DNA from: a bacterium
GTDB lineage: Bacteria > Armatimonadota > UBA5829
Length of the DNA: 64,000 bases
Assembly (NCBI GenBank): GCA_021372295.1
Contig: JAJFUS010000050.1
Location: 1 to 64,000 of the forward strand
Reading direction: 5' to 3'
Below, one piece after another: positions 43,586-51,572 of this stretch. The notes under the pieces were generated by a model that saw only the letters and a program-made list of their open reading frames with translations, did not search any database and had not been told where the DNA came from. The position numbers were made by a program, and so were the translations under genes. The number at the start of each line of letters is the position of its first letter. Position 1 is the first letter of the stretch.

Positions 43586-44602
43586 TTGAGTCAAGCTGCA
43601 ATTAGTCGAATGCATTTGCGCCTCGTCGTTCGGAGCCTGATGGTAATTGGGCTCTGGGCGCTTTTCTGCGCGCCAGGTTCGGCTGGAGATATGTCGGGTT
43701 ACAATCGTCTGCTCTCGTCAATGCGAGGCGATATTGCCGCGCTTATTGGGCAGGAGCGCAAGCAGCCCGGATCGAGCACGCGGGCGATCAAGCGATTGTC
43801 AGTAAGCATCCCGACCGAAACTAGCGTGTCCGTGCGCGGGCAGAAACCGATGCACGTCGATTTGCGATGGGTTCGCGACGGGCTTTACGATGCCGCCGCG
43901 CTTACCGGCAAGTCCAGAGTTCAAAAGCTGGAGAGTTTGGCCGACCGCGCACATACGTATCAGCAGGCAGCGCGCTTGATGCCGGGTATATCGGCGTCTG
44001 TGGCCGATAGGTCGAAGAATGCGCTGCGCGACGTGCTTTCCCGCCGCGAGTACCAGACGTCCACCAAAGAACAGTTATGGCAGAAGATCATCGGGTTCCT
44101 TTATCGTCATCTGGAAAATCTTCATGTCCCTGACAAGGTAACAAACGCGTTCTCGTGGGTGCTGCTTGCCATTATAGCAGTCGCGCTTGTTATCGCGCTT
44201 GTATGGATCGTGTGGAGGATTGTATATGTCGCGAACATGGGCGATTCCGACGAAGCACGCCGCGGTCAGGCGGTGGTCGCGCCGGGCGTTATTTCGCAGA
44301 GTGAGATTTTAGAGATGGCCGAGCGCGCCGCAGACGAGGGACGGTACAATGAGGCGTTTCGAGGCATATATCTGGCGGCGATACTCGCGTTGGACCGCGC
44401 AAAGCTGGTCAAATATGTCGACGGAGCAACCAACTGGGAGTATCTTTCGGCGCTTAACGCAGGGCAGAATCAGGACGCGGTGAAAGTGTTTAAGCCTATG
44501 ACTATGTCCTTCGATAAACTGATATACGGCAAGCGGCAGGTGTCCGAACGCGACTTCGGCGAATGCGCGGAGCGTTACAGAATGCTGGAGGGCGCGCTGT
44601 AA
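43586..44602 (+). CDS. DUF4129-domain membrane protein
   Basis: A 338-residue protein: an N-terminal signal or anchor (LRLVVRSLMVIGLWALFCAPGSAG), an extracytoplasmic region (35-180), a membrane helix (FSWVLLAIIAVALVIALVWIVWRIVYV, about 188-215) and a cytoplasmic DUF4129 domain (about 240-335) with MAERAADEGRYNEAFRGIYLAAILALDRA ... TNWEYL ... FDKLIYGKRQVSERDFGECAERY. In the conserved cluster it may act with the MoxR ATPase and DUF58 protein as part of a metal-ion- or wall-assembly system; the function is not established. The start is TTG with GGGGG upstream. It overlaps DUF4350 (TAATG). Confidence 0.85.
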   Translation: MSQAAISRMHLRLVVRSLMVIGLWALFCAPGSAGDMSGYNRLLSSMRGDIAALIGQERKQPGSSTRAIKRLSVSIPTETSVSVRGQKPMHVDLRWVRDGLYDAAALTGKSRVQKLESLADRAHTYQQAARLMPGISASVADRSKNALRDVLSRREYQTSTKEQLWQKIIGFLYRHLENLHVPDKVTNAFSWVLLAIIAVALVIALVWIVWRIVYVANMGDSDEARRGQAVVAPGVISQSEILEMAERAADEGRYNEAFRGIYLAAILALDRAKLVKYVDGATNWEYLSALNAGQNQDAVKVFKPMTMSFDKLIYGKRQVSERDFGECAERYRMLEGAL

Positions 44603-45810
44603 TGCGTTCTTTTTCCAAGGATGTGTGGGTGCTGATCGGCTTGCTTGCGTTTCTCATAGTCGCGGCTATCTTCTCAAAAGGGCAGCAGGAGGCTTCATCT
44701 GACATCGAGATCTTTCCCAAGCGCACAACGTATTCCGCCCGGCCGGGCGGGGTCAAAGCGCTTTATGAGACTCTTCGCGCGCTGGACTACCCGGTCAGGC
44801 GAAATAACGCCAAGCTGACTGACGGCATCGACGACGGTGTGTTATTCATTGTATCGCCCGAGACACCTGTCTCGCATGACGAGTGGGACGCCGTGCGCAG
44901 GTGGATCGAACGCGGAAATCTTCTGGTAATTGCCGCCAATAAGCCGCCCGAGCCCAGAAAACTGGGTGAGGAGCCAAAATCGACTTCCGCTAGGCCGGTG
45001 TTGCCGTCGTTTATCTCGCCGGGAGTGCAATCCGTGCGCATGGCCGGTGATGAGCGCATTGACAGCTCCGAGATAGCCTTAGATGACCTGGGGGCTCTTA
45101 CGACATCCGTCGAAACCACGGCGGCAGCGACTCGATCCGTTGTGCCGCTCTACAGGGACAAGGCCGGGACGGTTGTCGCGATGAGCAGTTGGGGCAGAGG
45201 GTCGGTGATTATGCTGTCCGACGGCTGGCCGGTGTCCAATCAGGGGATTGAGCGGGGCAACAATTTCCTGATGGTATTAAATGCTCTCAATCATCGAGAG
45301 CCGGATCGAAAAATGACGGTCACCTTCGACGAATTTCACCACGGTTATGCAGAACGTAAAGGGATAATGTCGCTTATCGACACTCCCGCCAGGCTCGGAT
45401 TGGCGCTGATATTGCTTGCATTCCTGCTGCTGGTGTTTGCGGCCTCGCGGCGGTTCGGCAGGCCGGTTCCACTTATTGAGCAGACGCGGCAGCGAGGCGA
45501 ATATCTATCTTCGATGGCGTCGCTGCTGCGAAAGGCTCAGGCGACCGATATCGTTCGCGATGAACTGGGCAGGCGATTTCTGGCGGATATTGCGACAGCG
45601 GTCGGAGTTGCGCCGGGGTCTCACGTTGACATAATACTTTCGGCGGCGCAGAAGCGATATCCCGAAAAGATGAACGAGCTTACCGAATTGTGCGAGGCGG
45701 CTGTTTCAGGAGAGAACATTAAAGGTGAGGCGGCGATCTTTGCCATGGCCAGACGATGGCACAAAATGAGGCAAGAGTTCAGTCTGAGGGTTTCATCCTC
45801 AGGCTCCTGA
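44602..45810 (+). CDS. DUF4350-domain membrane protein
   Basis: A 402-residue protein with one N-terminal helix (VLIGLLAFLIVAAIFS, residues 8-23), an extracytoplasmic DUF4350 domain (about 35-230: TTYSARPGGVKALYETLRALDYPVRR ... LFIVSPETPVSHDEWDAVRRWIERGNLLVIAA ... GRGSVIMLSDGWPVSNQGIERGNN), TFDEFHHGYAERKG, and a second helix (ARLGLALILLAFLLLVFAASRR, about 265-287) with a cytoplasmic tail. The last nine codons (LRVSSSGS) are read from module G of repeat copy 10, so the repeat supplies the stop, as in the YqgF-like gene at 392. The start overlaps the DUF4129 stop. Confidence 0.85.
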   Translation: MRSFSKDVWVLIGLLAFLIVAAIFSKGQQEASSDIEIFPKRTTYSARPGGVKALYETLRALDYPVRRNNAKLTDGIDDGVLFIVSPETPVSHDEWDAVRRWIERGNLLVIAANKPPEPRKLGEEPKSTSARPVLPSFISPGVQSVRMAGDERIDSSEIALDDLGALTTSVETTAAATRSVVPLYRDKAGTVVAMSSWGRGSVIMLSDGWPVSNQGIERGNNFLMVLNALNHREPDRKMTVTFDEFHHGYAERKGIMSLIDTPARLGLALILLAFLLLVFAASRRFGRPVPLIEQTRQRGEYLSSMASLLRKAQATDIVRDELGRRFLADIATAVGVAPGSHVDIILSAAQKRYPEKMNELTELCEAAVSGENIKGEAAIFAMARRWHKMRQEFSLRVSSSGS

Positions 45811-45986
45811 CCAAGGGCGCTGCCCTTGGATCCCGCCAGGAGCCGAGTGGCCCCTGGATCCCCATTCCAGAGTTGAATGATCCCATTATGGGATCATTCA
45901 ACTCTGAGTCAGAAGGTCAAGGAAACCTGGTTTCCTTGCAGAGTCCAGAGACAGAGTCTCTGGTAGGGTTTGGGGCGGAGCCCCAA
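45783..45986 (-). repeat. Composite palindromic repeat, copy 10 (subfamily beta)
   Basis: Full-length copy in G-to-A orientation: G (CTGAGGGT / ATCCTCAG, one mismatch), F (CCAAGGGC / GCCCTTGG), E (CCAGGAGCCG / GGCCCCTGG), central palindrome at 45869-45905 with arms AGAGTTGAATGATCCC and a TTA-type centre, C, B (CCAGAGAC / GTCTCTGG), A (GGGGC / GCCCC). It forms the end of DUF4350 and the gap before MoxR. Confidence 0.92.
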
Positions 45987-46012
45987 ATAAACTATGAGAG
46001 GTAATTGACGAA

Positions 46013-46960
46013 ATGACGGTTTGCGAACTCGGTGAATATATCAAATCGCAGATGCGGAAGGCGATCTCCGGTCAGGAAGAAGTGATCGAGCAGATGTTGG
46101 TCTGCTTGTTGTCGGGAGGGCACGTGCTCCTCGAAGGAGTCCCCGGCATAGCAAAAACGCTTACCGCGAAGACTCTGGCGTATACTCTCGGCTGCGATTT
46201 CAAGCGCATCCAGTTTACGCCGGATCTGATGCCCACGGATGTCACCGGCACTTATGTGTACGACTCCAAGGCGTCGGAGTTCCGGCTTAAGAAGGGGCCA
46301 GTCTTTACAAACGTGCTGCTGGCCGACGAGATCAATCGCACGCCGCCGCGCACGCAATCGGCGATGCTGGAGGCTATGGAAGAAAAGCGCGTGACCATCG
46401 ACGGCATCGAGCATATACTTGACGGCGTGTTCTTCGTGGCGGCGACTCAAAACCCCATCGAATACGAAGGCACTTATCCGCTCCCCGAAGCTCAGTTGGA
46501 CAGGTTCCTGATGAAGCTCATCGTGGATTATCCGGGCGAGAGTGACGAGATGGAAGTCGTCAAGCGCTCTCATGAGGGGTTCGACCCGCATAATGTGGCG
46601 TCGGCGGGGCTCGAACCTCTGCGCGACATGCAGGCGTTTGCTGACGCATTCGCCGAAGTGCAGAAAGTGAAGGCCGACGAAGACGTCATTCGATACGCGG
46701 CCACTATCGCGCGGCAGACGAGAGGCGCGTTCAGAGTGGTGCTCGGGGCCAGTCCGAGGGCGTCGGTGGCGCTGCTGAAGTGCGGCAAGGCTCTGGCGGC
46801 GCTGAGGGGCAGGGATTATGTCACTCCAGACGACATTAAAAGCCTGGCGATGCCCATTCTTCGCCACAGGCTGATACTCTCCCCGGAGTGCGCGATTGAG
46901 GGCGTAAAAGTTGACGAAGTGATCGCGGGCGTTTTGGCGGCGGTGCCGGTGCCCAGATGA
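46013..46960 (+). CDS. MoxR-family AAA+ ATPase
   Basis: A 315-residue AAA+ ATPase: Walker A GVPGIAKT, the MoxR pattern FKRIQFTPDLMPTDVTGTYVY, Walker B VLLADEINRTPPRTQSAMLEAMEEKRVTIDG, sensor 1 FVAATQNPIEYEGTYPLPEAQLDRF, and a C-terminal lid with GASPRASVALLKCGKALAALRGRDYVTPDDIKSLAMPILRHRL. MoxR ATPases are thought to act as chaperones for assembly of von Willebrand-type (DUF58) partners. The start is ATG with GAGAGGTAATTGACGAA upstream. ATGA overlap with DUF58. Confidence 0.94.
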   Translation: MTVCELGEYIKSQMRKAISGQEEVIEQMLVCLLSGGHVLLEGVPGIAKTLTAKTLAYTLGCDFKRIQFTPDLMPTDVTGTYVYDSKASEFRLKKGPVFTNVLLADEINRTPPRTQSAMLEAMEEKRVTIDGIEHILDGVFFVAATQNPIEYEGTYPLPEAQLDRFLMKLIVDYPGESDEMEVVKRSHEGFDPHNVASAGLEPLRDMQAFADAFAEVQKVKADEDVIRYAATIARQTRGAFRVVLGASPRASVALLKCGKALAALRGRDYVTPDDIKSLAMPILRHRLILSPECAIEGVKVDEVIAGVLAAVPVPR

Positions 46961-48318
46961 GAGAGCCGCGCCGCGCAAATCCTCGCGTTTATCCCACCAG
47001 GCGGCTGGCGGCGGTCGTGGCTGCCGGTTCGGCGTGGTTTTTTGCCGTGCCGTGGCTTGGGTCGGCTATGTACTGGTTCGGCGCGGGATACCTGGCGGCA
47101 GTCATCATATTGGCCATTATGGACTACTTCCAGGTGATGGATTCGCGGGAATGCTGCGTGTCGAGAGAGTGTGAGACGGTGATGTCTCTGGGAGAGAAGA
47201 ATGTCGTGTGGATCAATGCGGCGCATATCGGCCGGCGAATATGTCGCGTGGTCGTGCGAGACGAGCCGCCGGTGGAGTTTGTCGGCGAGTCTTCAACATT
47301 GAGCTTCGACATATTGCCCCAGCAGCGCGTGCGGGTCAACTATAAAGTGGAACCCCTGGAACGCGGCGATTACTCTTTCGGCGATTTGAACGTGAGGTTC
47401 TTCACGCGATTGGGGTTTGTGACGCGCCAGCAGACGATCCCGCAGAGCGTAATGGTAAAGGTTTACCCGGACGTTTTTCAGACTAAGAAGCACCTGATAC
47501 TGGCGAGGGAAAACCGGATCAATATGATGGGTTTGAGAAAATCCAAGATGCTGGGTCAGGGACAGGAGTTCGAGCGGCTGCGCGACTATGTTCCTGACGA
47601 CCCTCTCAGGCATGTAGATTGGAAGGCCACCGCCCGCAGGGGCAATCTGATAGTCCGCGAATATGATGTGGAGCAGAGCCAGAACATCATGATCCTGCTG
47701 GATATGGGCCGGACTATGGCAAGCAGGACTCTGGACGCCGACGGCAACTCCGGAATGAGCAAGGCCGATTACGCAATAAACGCATCGGTGCTGCTGGCTC
47801 ATGTGGGAGCGGGCTCGGACGACCGCATCGGGCTGTTTTGTTTTGCGAAGTCGCCGATAGCTTTTTTGCCGCCGGGAAAAGGCGCGAGCCAGGCGTCGGC
47901 GCTTATGGAAGCTCTTTACGCGCTCCAGCCCAGAGCCGAGGAGTCGGACTACTTCGAGAACCTCGCCCTGCTTAGTCACAGACAGAGGAAGCGCTCGCTG
48001 GTGTTTTTATTTACCGATCTGGTGGACCCGGAGTCGTCGCGGGCGCTTATATCGAGCGTGAGCATGCTCGTACGCAAGCATCTGGTGGTGTGCGTGGCTT
48101 TGGCGGACTACGAACTGCCGTCTATTATCGCAGCAAAACCCGAGAATGCGACGGACATTTACGTTCAAACCGCCGCCGCAAGCATAATTCGAGACCGCAA
48201 AAAAGCGCTTTCGCAGCTTTCCAGGCTCGGAGTTGTGACGGTTGATGCGACTCCGGCGGATCTATCGATAGCGGCGGTCAACAAGTATCTGCAACTCAAG
48301 CGGGAAGCCAGGATATGA
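46957..48318 (+). CDS. DUF58-domain protein
   Basis: A 453-residue protein with two N-terminal helices (about 14-55: AAVVAAGSAWFFAVPW and YWFGAGYLAAVIILAIMD), a beta-rich region (60-180) and the DUF58 core with GQGQEFERLRDYVPDDPLRHVDWKATARRGNLIVREYDVEQSQNIMILLDMG followed by a vWA-like domain (about 245-430: DYAINASVLLAHVGAGSDDRIGLFCFAKSP, LVFLFTDLVD). The MIDAS-type DMGRTMAS motif is a candidate metal site. It overlaps the MoxR gene by 4 bp, the usual pairing in which MoxR remodels or loads the DUF58 partner. Confidence 0.9.
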   Translation: MREPRRANPRVYPTRRLAAVVAAGSAWFFAVPWLGSAMYWFGAGYLAAVIILAIMDYFQVMDSRECCVSRECETVMSLGEKNVVWINAAHIGRRICRVVVRDEPPVEFVGESSTLSFDILPQQRVRVNYKVEPLERGDYSFGDLNVRFFTRLGFVTRQQTIPQSVMVKVYPDVFQTKKHLILARENRINMMGLRKSKMLGQGQEFERLRDYVPDDPLRHVDWKATARRGNLIVREYDVEQSQNIMILLDMGRTMASRTLDADGNSGMSKADYAINASVLLAHVGAGSDDRIGLFCFAKSPIAFLPPGKGASQASALMEALYALQPRAEESDYFENLALLSHRQRKRSLVFLFTDLVDPESSRALISSVSMLVRKHLVVCVALADYELPSIIAAKPENATDIYVQTAAASIIRDRKKALSQLSRLGVVTVDATPADLSIAAVNKYLQLKREARI

Positions 48319-48319
48319 T

Positions 48320-48494
48320 GTTGGGGCTCCGCCCCAATCCCCGCCAGAGGCTTTGCCTCTGGATTCCACCAGGAAACCCGGTTTCCTGGACCTTCTGACT
48401 CAGATTTATATGATCCCAGATGGGATCATATAAATCTGCACTAGGGGTCTGGGGCCCGCGGCCCTTGGTCGGGAGTTTGAGGGTGAAACCCTCA
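48320..48494 (+). repeat. Composite palindromic repeat, copy 11 (subfamily gamma, E-F fused)
   Basis: A, B (CCAGAGGC / GCCTCTGG, perfectly paired), C, central palindrome at 48402-48437 with arms AGATTTATATGATCCC, gamma-type E prefix (CTAGGGGTCTGGGGCCC) fused directly to a half of F (GGCCCTTGGTC), and G (TTGAGGGT / ACCCTCAA). The E-F fusion looks like deletion between two similar GGCCC arms. It lies between convergent DUF58 and the PQ-loop gene. Confidence 0.88.
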
Positions 48495-48501
48495 ATAAGT
48501 C

Positions 48502-48756
48502 TTAATCACAGTTCCGATAACGATAGCTCAGTGCGAGGTCGCTCGATACCAGCAGCATGTTAAGCACGTAAAGCCAGATGACCGGGTCGTAATGGTAAAG
48601 TATCTTGTGCATTACCCCGCAGAAGTAGCCTATTATGATCAGCCACAGAAATATGAAGCTCTTGCTTTGGCTGCATTTCGTTTTCCAAGTCTTATACAAA
48701 GAAAAAGGCCAACTGGCCCCGAAGCAAATCAACATGCCGATCTCAAAAATGCTCAT
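48502..48756 (-). CDS. PQ-loop/SemiSWEET-like small membrane protein
   Basis: An 84-residue protein with three predicted helices (EIGMLICFGASWPFSLYKTWK; FIFLWLIIIGYFCGVMHKIL; VIWLYVLNMLLVSSDLALSYRYR). The three-helix size and the GASWPFSLYKTWKTKCSQSKSFIFLWLIIIGYFCGVMHK pattern match the PQ-loop repeat (SemiSWEET) fold, with PF in place of PQ. SemiSWEETs dimerise to move small sugars; whether this one transports anything is unknown. It begins 3 bp after the SpoIIM gene's stop, so they are co-transcribed. Confidence 0.6.
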   Translation of the reverse strand: MSIFEIGMLICFGASWPFSLYKTWKTKCSQSKSFIFLWLIIIGYFCGVMHKILYHYDPVIWLYVLNMLLVSSDLALSYRYRNCD

Positions 48757-48759
48757 TTC

Positions 48760-49704
48760 TTATTTGCCTGCCAGAAACAGATAACTGTAAAGCGCGATAC
48801 CAAGCGCCGACGCCCCGGCCAGCTTGACCTGATTGGGAAGCATAGATGGTGAGAAAAACCCCTCGATTATCCCCGCCACCAAGAGCATCGCTCCCACGCC
48901 CAAAAGCAGTTTGAATGCCTCTCGCCCCACGAGTTTGAGCGCGTCGGATCGGGTATGATCGCCGGGATTGAGTACGCTCCAGCCCAGCATCAGCCCCGCG
49001 CCGCCCGCAATGAATATGGCTGTGAGTTCTATTACCCCATGCGGTGCCACAAAACTCCAGAATCCCCACATGACATGAGGCCCTCTGGCGGCGGCGGCCG
49101 CTCCGATTACGCCCAGCATCAGGCCGTTAGAAAACAGTATCGCAAACGTGCCGATTCCCGCGCCGATGCCCAAGGCAAACGCAATCATGGCGACTTTCAC
49201 ATTGTTTGTAATGATGAAACTGGACGTAACAGGGCGCTCTTCGGCAGGCATCCAGTTCTTATGACCCTCATGGCGCTGGGTGACGTTTTCAATGCTCTCG
49301 GCCGCTCCCGGCCCCATTACGACGTCGGCCAATCCCTCGTCCCTGCTTACTACCCCGTAGGCGAACAGTGCCGCCACCATGGAAATCGCAAAAGCAATCG
49401 CAACAAAATGCAGGTTTTTACGAAACGTTTGAGGAAAATCTCTTTTAAAGAAGGCCGCGACGGAAGGCCAGCCTTTGGGTTGTGTGACATAAAGATGCCC
49501 GTAAGCTCTTGAGACCAGCGCGTTCAAATACTCGATTCGGGCGTCGTCGATTCCCTGGCTCCGGGCAGTAGAAAGCGCGGACGCGGCGCGTCGATATAAT
49601 GACCCGAACGCGAGAATGTCCTCGCTCTTGAGGCTGCGCAGCCCGCCCGCCTCGATTTGCCCGAGGACGGCGTCGAGTCTTTTTATGCTATCGTTTTCCA
49701 TCAT
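48760..49704 (-). CDS. Stage II sporulation protein M (SpoIIM) family membrane protein
   Basis: A 314-residue protein. The N-terminal soluble region (1-100: LNALVSRAYGHLYV) is followed by KDFPQTFRKNLHF-type FFKRDFPQTFRKNLHFVAIAFAISMVAALFAYGVV, a loop with MPAEERPVTSSFIITNNVKVAMIAFALGIGAGIGTF, and the family's GPHVMWGFWSFVAPHGVIELTAIFIAGGAGLMLG. These are SpoIIM/DUF95 landmarks. I chose the ATG at 49704 (GGAG 5 bp upstream, second ATG 49701); an upstream extension would start within repeat copy 12. In other bacteria this gene lies divergent to RDD in the same cluster, as here. Role unclear outside sporulation. Confidence 0.87.
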   Translation of the reverse strand: MMENDSIKRLDAVLGQIEAGGLRSLKSEDILAFGSLYRRAASALSTARSQGIDDARIEYLNALVSRAYGHLYVTQPKGWPSVAAFFKRDFPQTFRKNLHFVAIAFAISMVAALFAYGVVSRDEGLADVVMGPGAAESIENVTQRHEGHKNWMPAEERPVTSSFIITNNVKVAMIAFALGIGAGIGTFAILFSNGLMLGVIGAAAAARGPHVMWGFWSFVAPHGVIELTAIFIAGGAGLMLGWSVLNPGDHTRSDALKLVGREAFKLLLGVGAMLLVAGIIEGFFSPSMLPNQVKLAGASALGIALYSYLFLAGK

Positions 49705-49749
49705 TCGCTCTCCACTTTTTCGATAATGGTTCAGTCTTACGGGATTTTC

Positions 49750-49924
49750 TTGGGGCTCTGCCCCAAACCCGGCCAGAGACTCTGTCTCTGGACTCTGCAA
49801 GGAAACCAGGTTTCCTTGACCTTCTGACTCAGAGTTGAATGATCCCTTAAGGGATCATTCAACTCTGGAACGGGGGTCCAGGGGCGGAGGCCCTTGGTGG
49901 GAGTCTTGAGGGTGAAACCCTCAG
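49750..49924 (+). repeat. Composite palindromic repeat, copy 12 (subfamily beta, E-F fused)
   Basis: A, B, C, central palindrome at 49831-49866 with arms AGAGTTGAATGATCCC, E and F collapsed into GTCCAGGGGCGGAGGCCCTTGG, and G (TTGAGGGT / ACCCTCA). It lies between the divergent SpoIIM and RDD genes. Confidence 0.9.
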
Positions 49925-49958
49925 ATAATTCTCGCAAAATTGAACGGAGGTTGCCTTT

Positions 49959-50753
49959 ATGGCTCGAGAAACCGTAATAATGACGCCGGAACAGGTCGAA
50001 GTGCGCTTCGAACTGGCCGGAATCGGTTCAAGATTCATCGCCGTGATGCTGGACACGCTGCTGCAGGCTTTGGTCATGATTATCATCATATTGACGTTAA
50101 CGCTTGGAATGGGCGGCGCAGTGTGGCTTGACGCGTTGGGTTCGGCTTCTTCCTGGATATATGCAGTCATAATAATATTAGTATTCGTCATTACCGGTGG
50201 ATATTTCCTCTTCTTCGAGGCGACAAGAAACGGCCAGACCCCCGGAAAGAAGTCGGTAGGAATCCGGGTTATCCGCGATACCGGCCACCCCATAGATTTT
50301 CGCGCGGCTCTGCTCAGGAATATAATGCGCATTGTCGACAGCCTGCCGGGCGCGTACGGCATCGGGATCATATCCGTGTTTTTCAGCCCTCAGTACCGAA
50401 GGTTGGGCGATTACGTGGCAGGAACTCTAGTGGTGAAGGTCGGCCGGCCAGAGATGGCTGCCATATCATCTGAGACAATCATCAAAGCCGGCATGGCCGA
50501 TTCCCGCATACAGACGCTGCTGCCGCCGGAAGCGATGCCTTACCTGGGCACGATACCCAAAGAGGACTATCGCGCGATTAGACACTATCTGAACAGAAAA
50601 CTTGAGCTGGAACCGGCTGTTGCGCTGGACTTGGCAAAAAGGCTTTCAAGCTCGATAGCGTTCAAACTCAAGCTCGACCCGGCGCAGATAACCGATGTCG
50701 CTGCTTTCCTGGAAGCAGTGAGCATCGAATGGGAGCGAAGAATTGCGCATTAA
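49959..50753 (+). CDS. RDD-family membrane protein
   Basis: A 264-residue protein with an N-terminal RDD domain (about 15-150): FELAGIGSRFIAVMLDTLLQALVMIIIILTLTLG, then helix IYAVIIILVFVITGGYFLFFE, the TPGKKSVGIRVIRDTGHPIDFRAALLRNIMRIVDSLPGAYGIGIISVFFSPQYRRLGDYVAGTLVV segment, with the R-D-D residues in SRFIAVMLD. The C-terminal 110 residues are soluble and helical. The RDD gene closes the MoxR-DUF58-SpoIIM cluster in many bacteria. A Na+/H+ antiport role has been reported for some members. GGAGGTTGCCTTT precedes the start. Confidence 0.87.
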   Translation: MARETVIMTPEQVEVRFELAGIGSRFIAVMLDTLLQALVMIIIILTLTLGMGGAVWLDALGSASSWIYAVIIILVFVITGGYFLFFEATRNGQTPGKKSVGIRVIRDTGHPIDFRAALLRNIMRIVDSLPGAYGIGIISVFFSPQYRRLGDYVAGTLVVKVGRPEMAAISSETIIKAGMADSRIQTLLPPEAMPYLGTIPKEDYRAIRHYLNRKLELEPAVALDLAKRLSSSIAFKLKLDPAQITDVAAFLEAVSIEWERRIAH

Positions 50754-50754
50754 T

Positions 50755-50802
50755 ATTGGGGCGGAGCCCCAAAAGTGTTTGCAAACACAAATTGTTTACT
50801 TG
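50755..50802 (+). repeat. Remnant repeat: module A and half of the 56-bp unit
   Basis: TTGGGGCGGAGCCCCAA is module A, followed by GTTTGCAAACACAAATTGTTTACTTG, which contains the AAATTGTTTAC half of the 56-bp unit. It lies between the RDD gene and the convergent thioredoxin gene. Confidence 0.6.
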
Positions 50803-50804
50803 TG

Positions 50805-51401
50805 TTACAGTCCCAGCTTCTTGAACTCCGCCACAATATCGGCCTTGGGTATTGAACCGACGTGCTTGAACACCTGCTTGTCGCCTTGGAAGATCAACTG
50901 AACAGGGATCGCGCTCACGCTGTATTTTTTCGCTGCGTCTTTGTTTTTGTCGATGTCGATTGTCTCGAATTCGACCTTGTCCTTATATTCTTTTTTCAGT
51001 TCTTCTATGATCGGCTTCATGCTCTTGCACGGCCCGCACCACTCGGCAAAAAGTTCGATGAATTTGATCTTGGCCGGCGCAACCTCCGCGGGTTTTTCCT
51101 TGGGTTCGGATGATTCCTGAGTCTGCGAAGGCGCGGTGGTCTGAGTTTCGGATTGCGTTTCCGCCGCTGTTGCGGCCGATTCCGAAGCTGCAGGTCCCGC
51201 TCCCGACTGCGGCATCATTGGAGGCAGAATTGTCTTGTGAGGCATAGTCGGAGCCGGGCATTCCGGCGCTTTCGCCTGGCGCGCTTCAGTCCGTTGATCC
51301 TGCCTTGAGCCCTGTATCGCCAGTATGCCTCCTCCAACGGCCGCCGCCACGACCACCAGGGTAAGCACCACCGTAAGTATCTTGCGCTGATGTTGATTCA
51401 T
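50805..51401 (-). CDS. Membrane-anchored thioredoxin-like protein
   Basis: A 198-residue protein with an N-terminal membrane helix (ILTVVLTLVVVAAAVGGGILA, residues 9-28), a long Ala/Thr/Gln/Ser-rich spacer (30-110), and a C-terminal thioredoxin fold (112-198) with the WCGPC active site, VEFETIDIDKNKDAAKKYSVSAIPVQLIF (cis-Pro) and the usual tail. It probably reduces or isomerises disulfides on the outer side of the cytoplasmic membrane. It stands alone, convergent with RDD and divergent from the aminotransferase. Confidence 0.85.
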   Translation of the reverse strand: MNQHQRKILTVVLTLVVVAAAVGGGILAIQGSRQDQRTEARQAKAPECPAPTMPHKTILPPMMPQSGAGPAASESAATAAETQSETQTTAPSQTQESSEPKEKPAEVAPAKIKFIELFAEWCGPCKSMKPIIEELKKEYKDKVEFETIDIDKNKDAAKKYSVSAIPVQLIFQGDKQVFKHVGSIPKADIVAEFKKLGL

Positions 51402-51474
51402 CGCGAGTATCCCCCATAATCGAACGTTGGAAGTTCTTTTGTTGTAAATTTACCCACTCTCGACTCAAATTAAT

Positions 51475-51503
51475 TTGACAGCTCGAGCGCAAACCGACAT
51501 AAT
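51475..51503 (+). promoter_or_regulatory. Promoter of the aminotransferase gene
   Basis: TTGACA (51475-51480), 17 bp, CATAAT (51498-51503). A second perfect TATAAT lies at 51521-51526 with no good -35. The start codon is at 51573. Confidence 0.6.
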
Positions 51504-51572
51504 ACTAATGAGGCTTGTGCTATAATGCGCAAACTTCCAACCTCTTACATTTAATCTCGAGGAGAAACGAAG

